Source of the DNA: Candidatus Agathobaculum merdigallinarum
GTDB lineage: Bacteria > Bacillota > Clostridia > Oscillospirales > Butyricicoccaceae
Direction of reading: 5' to 3'
DNA length: 17,310 bases
NCBI GenBank assembly: GCA_019115425.1
Contig: DXDO01000093.1
Coordinates: 1 to 17,310, forward strand
Shown here: piece after piece, positions 12,882 to 17,310 of the stretch
How the letters are laid out: every line of letters starts with the position of its first letter
How positions within the stretch are numbered: the stretch's first letter is position 1
Position numbers and translations under genes: made by a program
The notes under the pieces: model-generated
Database searches by the model: none
What the model saw: only the letters and a program-made list of their open reading frames with translations
What the model was told of the DNA's origin: nothing

Positions 12882-14159
12882 TTATTCCTCGTTTTCCGCC
12901 TCCGCGCTGTCCGCGTCGAAGCCCAGCACCGCCTGACTTTCCGCTTCGCTCAGTTCGGTGACGCCTTTGAGGCGGCGCTTGATCGCGCGCGTGCGCGTGC
13001 CGACCAGCTTATCCAGCTCGCGGCTGGCCTGATCGAGACGGGTCTGGGTCTGCGTCAGGCAGGCCTCAAACTTGTCAAACTCGGTCTTGACCGCGCCGAG
13101 CACGCTCCACACCTCGCCCGAACGCTTCTGGATCGCGATCGTGCGGAAGGACATTTGCAGGGAATTCAGCAGGGCCGCCATCGTGCTGGGGCCTGCGATG
13201 TTGACATGGTAATCGCGCTGGAGCACCTCGACCATGCCGCGGCTGACCACCTCGGCGTACAGCCCTTCGAACGGCAAAAACAGGATGCCGAAATCCGTGG
13301 TATACGGCGGCTCGAGATATTTATCGCGAATATCCTTTGCCTCCGCCTTGAGCGTGGCGATCAGCTGCTTGGCGCAGGCGTCGATCTGCTCGCGCGAGCC
13401 TTCCTCGTAGGCGTCGCGCAGCGCAGCGTAGGTATCGCCCGGGAACTTGGAGTCGATCGGCAGCCAGACGTGCCCGCCGTCCTCAACCGGCAGCTTGACC
13501 GCATACTCTACCACATTCCGGCTGCCCGGCCGCGTGGCGACGTTCACCTCATACTGTTCGGGCGCGAGGATATCCTCCAAAATCGCGCCCAGCTGGATCT
13601 CGCCCACGATGCCGCGGGTCTTGACATTGGTGAGCACCTTTTTCAGGTCGCCCACGCCCTGCGCGAGCGTCTGCATCTCACCAAGGCCCTTGTAGACCTG
13701 CTCCAGACGCTCGTTGACCAGCCGGAAGGACTCGTTCATCCGCTCGGACAGAGTCTTTTGCAGCTTTTCGTCCACGATCTGGCGCATATCGTCCAGTTTT
13801 TTGTTGTTGTCTTCCTGCATGGCGCGCAGGTTTTTGTCCACGGTTGCGCGGATGTTTTCCAGATTCTGCGTGGTCTCGGCGGTAAAGCCGTGCAGGCGTT
13901 TTTCAAACTGCCCGAGCTGATCGGTCACGCCGCCCATCTTGTCGGACAGCGCCTTGTCCATCGCGGAAAGCTGCTGCTGCTGGGCCTCGCGGCCCTCCTT
14001 GAGGTTTTGGCTCACGAGCGAGCCGAGCGCGGTGATCGTGCCGCTCATATCGCCGCTGTCCGCGCGCGGCGGCTGAACCGGCTTGCGCGTCAGCAGAACG
14101 ATCACCAGCACCAGCAGCACAATCACCAGCGCCAGCGTGATAACAGGTATGTATTGCAT
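12882..14159 (-). CDS. rmuC: DNA recombination protein RmuC
   Basis: A 425-residue protein with the full RmuC plan: N-terminal transmembrane helix (about 6-24, VITLALVIVLLVLVIVLL), long coiled coil (about 55-165), and the RmuC domain (about 170-380) with TRGIVGEIQLGAILEDIL, VWLPIDSKFPGD and LFLPFEGLYAEV. RmuC is a predicted nuclease-fold protein that limits DNA inversions and rearrangements in E. coli; its biochemical activity is not settled. A GAAAGGAAA site precedes ATG 14159. It follows relP by 20 nt and is probably cotranscribed. The C-terminus is acidic (AEAENEE). Confidence 0.95.
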   Translation of the reverse strand: MQYIPVITLALVIVLLVLVIVLLTRKPVQPPRADSGDMSGTITALGSLVSQNLKEGREAQQQQLSAMDKALSDKMGGVTDQLGQFEKRLHGFTAETTQNLENIRATVDKNLRAMQEDNNKKLDDMRQIVDEKLQKTLSERMNESFRLVNERLEQVYKGLGEMQTLAQGVGDLKKVLTNVKTRGIVGEIQLGAILEDILAPEQYEVNVATRPGSRNVVEYAVKLPVEDGGHVWLPIDSKFPGDTYAALRDAYEEGSREQIDACAKQLIATLKAEAKDIRDKYLEPPYTTDFGILFLPFEGLYAEVVSRGMVEVLQRDYHVNIAGPSTMAALLNSLQMSFRTIAIQKRSGEVWSVLGAVKTEFDKFEACLTQTQTRLDQASRELDKLVGTRTRAIKRRLKGVTELSEAESQAVLGFDADSAEAENEE

Positions 14160-14179
14160 CAGTAACGGTTTCCTTTCCC

Positions 14180-14845
14180 TTATAATACGTGCAGTTCCTT
14201 GGCGATGCGCTGCATCTCCTCGTCCGTGGCGGCGATCACATCCGCGCAGGCCTTGAGGTCGTCTGAAATCTGCGGCGGCACTTCAACATCCGACTTATAG
14301 CGAAGCTGGTGCTCCAGACTCGCCCAGAAATCCATCGCGATCGTGCGCAGCTGCAATTCGATCCGCACGGGCTGTGTGCGATCGGACAGGAAGATCGGCA
14401 CCTCCAGAATCAGATGCAGGCTGCGGTAGCCGTTGGGCTTGGGGTTCTGGATATAGTCCTTTTTCTCAATCAGTGTCAGGTCGTCCTGCCGCATGAGCAT
14501 ATCTGCGACCGTGTAGATATCCTCGATAAACGGGCAGATCACGCGAATGCCGCCGATATCGTTCAAGTTCTCCATCATGGATTGCAGGGAAATCGGAAAA
14601 CCGCGCCGCTTGAGCTTGCCGATGATGCTGCGGGGCGTCTTGATGCGGCTTTTGATCGAGTCGATCGGGCTGGGTTTGCCGGAAATGCGCGATTCATCGC
14701 TTAAAATATCCAGCTTGGTCTTGATCTCACGGATGCCTGCCTCGTACAGCATCATGACCTGCTGGAGCTGCATCGCAGATTCGATCAGATGCTCCTCGTC
14801 GTGCTGGGAAAGCCGGTCCATGGCAAAAAAGTCAGCGAAATCCAT
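14180..14845 (-). CDS. relP: Small alarmone synthetase, RelP/YwaC type
   Basis: A 221-residue single-domain (p)ppGpp synthetase without hydrolase, TGS or ACT domains. Motifs: KSRIKTPRSIIGKLKRRG (65-82, phosphate binding), DIGGIRVICPF (96-106), KDYIQNPKPNGYRSLHL (129-145, with Y140 stacking on the guanine base), and IELQLRTIAMDFWASLEH (162-179) with catalytic E163. The TPKPNGYRSLHL-like G-loop and AMDFWASLEH match RelP (YwaC) more closely than RelQ (YjbM). RelP makes ppGpp/pppGpp in response to cell-envelope stress in other Firmicutes. GGAGG lies before ATG 14845, and the gene has its own strong promoter. Confidence 0.94.
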   Translation of the reverse strand: MDFADFFAMDRLSQHDEEHLIESAMQLQQVMMLYEAGIREIKTKLDILSDESRISGKPSPIDSIKSRIKTPRSIIGKLKRRGFPISLQSMMENLNDIGGIRVICPFIEDIYTVADMLMRQDDLTLIEKKDYIQNPKPNGYRSLHLILEVPIFLSDRTQPVRIELQLRTIAMDFWASLEHQLRYKSDVEVPPQISDDLKACADVIAATDEEMQRIAKELHVL

Positions 14846-14883
14846 TGTATATCCTCCGTATTCTGCGGGTTGTTTCTGCTCTT

Positions 14884-14912
14884 ATTATAGCATAAACGCT
14901 CGCCTTGGGCAA
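14884..14912 (-). promoter_or_regulatory. relP-rmuC promoter, extended -10
   Basis: On the minus strand TTGCCC (14912-14907), 17-bp spacer ending TATGC, then TATAAT (14889-14884). The TG one base upstream of the -10 makes it an extended -10 promoter. It lies about 40 nt before the relP ATG. Confidence 0.8.
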
Positions 14913-14945
14913 TCTCGGCGGACAGCCCCCGCAAAACGGACAGGA

Positions 14946-15359
14946 TCACAGCTTTTTATTATAATACAGCAGGGTAACCAGCTCCGCAAACAGCATCACC
15001 GTGAATAGCAATCCAAATGCCACCAGCATGCCGCCGAAAAACTCCTCCATCACCTGCATTCCAACGATACTCAGCAGAATGCACACAAAACAGATTATCT
15101 CCACAATGCCGAGTGCGCGGCTTTTCGCCCGCCACTCGACCATCTTGTTCCGCTCGTCGAGTTCGGCGATCCTGTCCTCGCGCGACATGTCCCGCGACAG
15201 ACCGCGCAGCATGAGGCCGATCCCCAGAAACAGGCAGAGCGCCAGAATGACCGTCCCCTTGACGTCGAAGCCCTTCCAGATGCTTGTAAGCAGCATGAGT
15301 ATGCCGAGTATGGTCATGCCCAGCCCGTACCGGAAGTTCTTTTTGTTATAGATCTTCAT
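14946..15359 (-). CDS. Four-helix membrane protein paired with an XRE regulator
   Basis: A 137-residue integral membrane protein with predicted helices at about 12-29, 34-54, 85-104 and 107-133. The cytosolic loop between helices 2 and 3 is charged (SREDRIAELDERNKMVEWRAK), reminiscent of the DER...K loop of DUF2178-like proteins; that match is tentative. It overlaps the 3' end of the XRE gene by 14 nt, so the pair is translationally linked. In many Firmicutes a small XRE repressor and a small multispanning protein with such a loop are cotranscribed; the role is generally unknown. Confidence 0.8.
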   Translation of the reverse strand: MKIYNKKNFRYGLGMTILGILMLLTSIWKGFDVKGTVILALCLFLGIGLMLRGLSRDMSREDRIAELDERNKMVEWRAKSRALGIVEIICFVCILLSIVGMQVMEEFFGGMLVAFGLLFTVMLFAELVTLLYYNKKL

Positions 15360-15576
15360 ACTTCTTATCCTCCTCCGCTTTGTTCTCCTTCAGGCAGTAC
15401 AGATCCTCAATCGTTGTGCCGAACATTTCCGCAATGCGGTAAGCGAGCAGCAGCGAAGGATTATACTGCCCCTTTTCCAGGGAAATGACCGTGCGCGAGG
15501 ATACATGCACCCGTTCGGCCAGCTGCTGCTGGGTCAGGCCCGCGGCTGTTCGCAGCTCTTTGACTTTATTTTTCAA
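15346..15576 (-). CDS. XRE-family transcriptional regulator, single HTH
   Basis: A 76-residue protein made almost entirely of a Cro/CI HTH: ELRTAAGLTQQQLAERVHVS (7-26), then SRTVISLEKGQYNPSLLLAYRIAE. Length and sequence resemble the short YozG-like repressors. The start is TTG 15576, with AAGGGGG about 10 nt upstream; the only nearby ATG is out of frame and stops after three codons. A CTTCAC-type operator array and a consensus promoter lie directly upstream, arguing for autorepression. It is cotranscribed with the downstream membrane protein. Confidence 0.92.
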   Translation of the reverse strand: MKNKVKELRTAAGLTQQQLAERVHVSSRTVISLEKGQYNPSLLLAYRIAEMFGTTIEDLYCLKENKAEEDKKYEDL

Positions 15577-15604
15577 CTGTGCATCCCCCTTCCGCTAAAG
15601 CGCG

Positions 15605-15641
15605 CTTCACATGAAGTTTACTTCACGTGAAGTATACTTCA
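15605..15641. promoter_or_regulatory. Operator array with 16-bp period over the XRE transcription start
   Basis: CTTCACATGAAGTTTA (15605-15620) and CTTCACGTGAAGTATA (15621-15636) are tandem 16-bp units, followed by the half site CTTCA (15637-15641). Within them are perfect palindromes TACTTCACGTGAAGTA (15619-15634) and TGAAGTATACTTCA (15628-15641), so each half site can pair with either neighbour. The array begins 2 nt downstream of the -10 hexamer and spans the predicted start and early leader. Confidence 0.8.
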
Positions 15642-15642
15642 T

Positions 15643-15670
15643 ATTATATGCATACTGACAGCAATGTCAA
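15643..15670 (-). promoter_or_regulatory. Consensus promoter of the XRE/membrane-protein operon
   Basis: On the minus strand a perfect TTGACA (15670-15665) and a perfect TATAAT (15648-15643) are separated by 16 bp. Both hexamers match the vegetative sigma consensus exactly. Such a strong promoter next to a repressor operator fits tight negative autoregulation. Confidence 0.88.
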
Positions 15671-15694
15671 TACTTTGTATATCTATTTTTCAGA

Positions 15695-15713
15695 GGATAA
15701 GCGCCGCTTATCC
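15695..15713. repeat. Perfect inverted repeat upstream of the MerR gene
   Basis: GGATAAGCG (15695-15703), C, CGCTTATCC (15705-15713). No T-run follows. It lies in the 270-bp spacer between the XRE and MerR genes and could be a regulator site or a stem-loop. The rest of that spacer (15714-15835) shows nothing recognisable. Confidence 0.5.
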
Positions 15714-15846
15714 GGAAGCTGTGTCATGCTATCCGCGCCGCTGCCCCGCCGTTTTCCAGAGCATTCGGCTGTTCGTTCGTGGCACAGCTTTCGGTCAACG
15801 GTTTATGGCGAACAATACCGTAACAGGACGGTCAAGGGGGTATTTT

Positions 15847-16110
15847 ATGTTCGAGAATCAATCCAAGTTATTTACTATCGGGCAATTTGCAAAAATTCAT
15901 GGCGTGACCAAAAAAACACTGATGTGGTATGACGAAGTGGATCTGGTGAAGCCATCCGTCATCGGTGAAAACGGTTATCGCTACTACACCTATCAACAAA
16001 GTTCTGTTCTGGAAACCGTATTGATGCTGCGGGAACTCAATATCTCTATCGAGGAAATTAAACATTTTATGTCCAATCGCTCCGCCACAAATAGGTCTCG
16101 CGGGTCTTAG
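15847..16110 (+). pseudogene. MerR-family regulator, truncated after the DNA-binding domain
   Basis: The start ATG 15847 follows an AAGGGGG site (about 15834-15840). Residues 1-75 are a complete MerR HTH: FTIGQFAKIHGVTKKTLMWY (9-28), then LVKPSVIGENGYRYYT wing and LETVLMLRELNISIEEIKHF helices. The expected continuation after NRSA (linker helix and effector domain of roughly 170-200 residues) is missing. From about 16087 the frame runs into relaxase antisense sequence and stops after seven foreign residues (TNRSRGS). MerR proteins of this type usually sense small molecules through a C-terminal GyrI-like domain; without it and most of the dimer helix this one is probably not functional. Confidence 0.8.
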
Positions 16111-17199
16111 CATAGTTGACGATATGGGTGCGCAGCACGGCTATCTCAGCCATGCGCTTTTCTGCCGCCTTGATCTGCTCGGATAACACATTGTATCGGG
16201 CCGTTGCCTCTGCCGTTTTTGTTTCCAAATCTGCATAGTCCAGCAACCCATGCTCGGACAAATAGTTGAGGATCTGGGCCATTTGTTTAAGGTTGAACAC
16301 CTTGGCCCAGCGAGCATACCCGGCACCTTTTCCAGCCTGCAATTTTGCCTGGATGTCCGCCAACAAATTGACCTTGGGTGAAGCAGCCTGCGCATCGGTT
16401 TGCTTCTGGGGGTATGCTCCTTCTGGCCGGAGAGGACCTCCAGTAGATCGTCCAGCGTGTAGCCGTCACCCAGCCGGTCAAAGCGGACGTTGTTGCCCCA
16501 GCCCTCCGCGCTGATGGAAATGGTTTTACCGCGCTGATGGACGGTGAAGCCGTCCTGTTCCAACAGGCGCAGCAGTTCCTCCAGGCTGACCGGTTTCTGT
16601 GCCAGCGCCCGGTCGATGGCCTGGCGCAGCAGCTCCTTGTGGGAGGGTTTCGCCGCATCGCCCAGCCACTTGTTGTAGCTCTGGCCATGCCGCTTGGGGA
16701 CCTCCACGATGGAGTATCCGTTCTCGATGCAGATGGTGTCGCTCAAGCGGTGGTCAGCGCGGGTGCTGTCCCAGAAATTGCGGAACTTACGGTCACACTC
16801 CAGCGTGGTGGAGTTCCATATGATATGGTTGTGGACGTGGGATTTATCAATGTGGGTACAGACGATGAAGGCGTGCTTGCCTTTGGTAAAGCGCCGGGCT
16901 AACTCCACGCCCAGGCGGTTGGCTTCTTCCGATGTGATCTCTCCCGGCACAAAGGACTGCCGCAAGTGGTAGGCGATCACATCATCCTTGCCGCGCACCC
17001 GGTCGGTGCAGGCAGCGTAGGTCTGCTTGTCCAGCAGGAACTGAGCGTCGGCCACGCGGCTGTCACACTGGTAGCTGGTGATGAGCCTGCCGTGGTCGGT
17101 CTTTTCCGGATTTTTCACATAGTCGATGATGTCGCTGATGGCCTTACCGACGGTGCGGCCCTTGCCAACGTGCAGCGGCATGATGCGGGTTGTGGCCAT
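16088..17199 (-). pseudogene. MOBP-type relaxase (Tn1549-like), frameshifted and 3'-truncated
   Basis: The start ATG 17199 has AAGGAGGG upstream. The N-terminus MATTRIMPLHVGKGRTVGKA with DYVKNPEKT (candidate catalytic Y27) and the three-histidine motif CTHIDKSHVHNHIIWNS (114-130: H116, H121, H123, with H125) identify a relaxase that nicks DNA at oriT for conjugative mobilization, close to the relaxases of Tn1549-like elements of gut Clostridia. A one-base deletion in a C run (GGG on the plus strand, 16376-16378) shifts the frame; the original protein continues as VNLLADIQAKLQAGKGAGYA in the next frame to about 16091. There it ends at AKTRETY, where the family continues for roughly another 100 or more residues. 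The nuclease domain is intact, so a shortened product could be made. Confidence 0.85.
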
Positions 17200-17217
17200 A
17201 ATGATTTTCCCTCCTTT

Positions 17218-17310
17218 TTAACATACACTGTCTGTTGAATTGATTTGACTGATCAAAGGCGGTGCCGAATCGCAGTTTAATTCGCCAGACGCTGTCTGGC
17301 ATTCTTCATA
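17218..17310 (-). CDS. Tail of an open frame running off the window
   Basis: On the minus strand the frame is open from the window edge for 30 codons to TAA at 17220-17218, just before the relaxase SD. The translation starts YEECQTASGELNCDSAPPLI and ends DSVC. It could be the C-terminus of a mobilization accessory protein upstream of the relaxase, but no family was recognised, and the segment may be non-coding. Confidence 0.3.
   Translation of the reverse strand, partial: YEECQTASGELNCDSAPPLISQINSTDSVC
17284..17300. repeat. Inverted repeat upstream of the relaxase
   Basis: GCCAGAC (17284-17290), GCT, GTCTGGC (17294-17300). Origins of transfer often contain such repeats next to a nick site and near the relaxase gene, but no nick consensus was recognised and the window ends 10 nt later. 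Confidence 0.35.

Noticed and set aside
12825..14165. A 446-codon plus-strand open frame antisense to rmuC
   Set aside because: Low-complexity His/Arg/Leu-rich antisense frame; the minus strand carries the recognisable RmuC domain.
15664..15846. Upstream extension of the MerR frame to 15664
   Set aside because: The MerR family start matches ATG 15847 with its own SD; the upstream part has no family similarity and overlaps the XRE promoter.

Overview
The window looks like a chromosomal segment from a Gram-positive, fairly GC-rich gut-type Clostridia (Oscillospirales/Butyricicoccaceae-like). This rests on AGGAGG Shine-Dalgarno sites, three well-supported TTG starts, a YqeG/AroQ/M24-peptidase cluster, an SLH-domain surface protein, a RelP-type alarmone synthetase, and a fragment of a Tn1549-like mobilization gene. 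The species call is inference.

Layout. (1) 97-336 (+): a lone HPr-like protein without the catalytic histidine, followed by about 490 bp that hold no gene but a dense series of perfect stem-loops. (2) 4445-828 (-): a compact operon, YqeG-type HAD phosphatase > endonuclease IV-like TIM barrel > aroQ > M24 aminopeptidase > GNAT acetyltransferase, with genes overlapping or 10 nt apart. (3) 4570-5343 (+): a cytosolic GH18-like protein, convergent with ybaK (-). (4) 7777-5927 (-): a secreted SLH-domain protein, then a second stem-loop array (7836-8023). (5) 11720-8029 (-): a MacAB-type export operon made of an adaptor with a duplicated lipoyl/hairpin module and a Met/Gly-rich tail, an ATPase and an FtsX-like permease. 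It diverges from a winged-helix response regulator (11891-12565, +) whose receiver has lost its phosphorylation residues. A tandem ACATTG repeat with an 11-bp period lies between them. (6) 12725-12615 (-): an unannotated 36-residue basic/hydrophobic small protein with its own RBS, leader hairpin and terminator. (7) 14845-12882 (-): relP and rmuC in one operon under an extended -10 promoter. (8) 15576-14946 (-): an XRE repressor and a four-helix membrane protein, driven by a consensus promoter whose start site is covered by a 16-bp-period operator array. (9) 15847-17310: a MerR regulator cut off after about 80 codons, fused at about position 16087 to the truncated, frameshifted 3' end of a MOBP relaxase that continues to the window end with the tail of one more open frame.

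Most genes are housekeeping or envelope/stress functions. The most promising unit for something new is the region 8029-12725: a duplicated-adaptor ABC exporter, a phosphorylation-dead regulator with a likely binding site in the shared promoter, and a tiny cationic membrane-active-looking protein convergent with the regulator. That the small protein belongs with the exporter is inference only. The two stem-loop arrays and the XRE operator array are the clearest non-coding signals.
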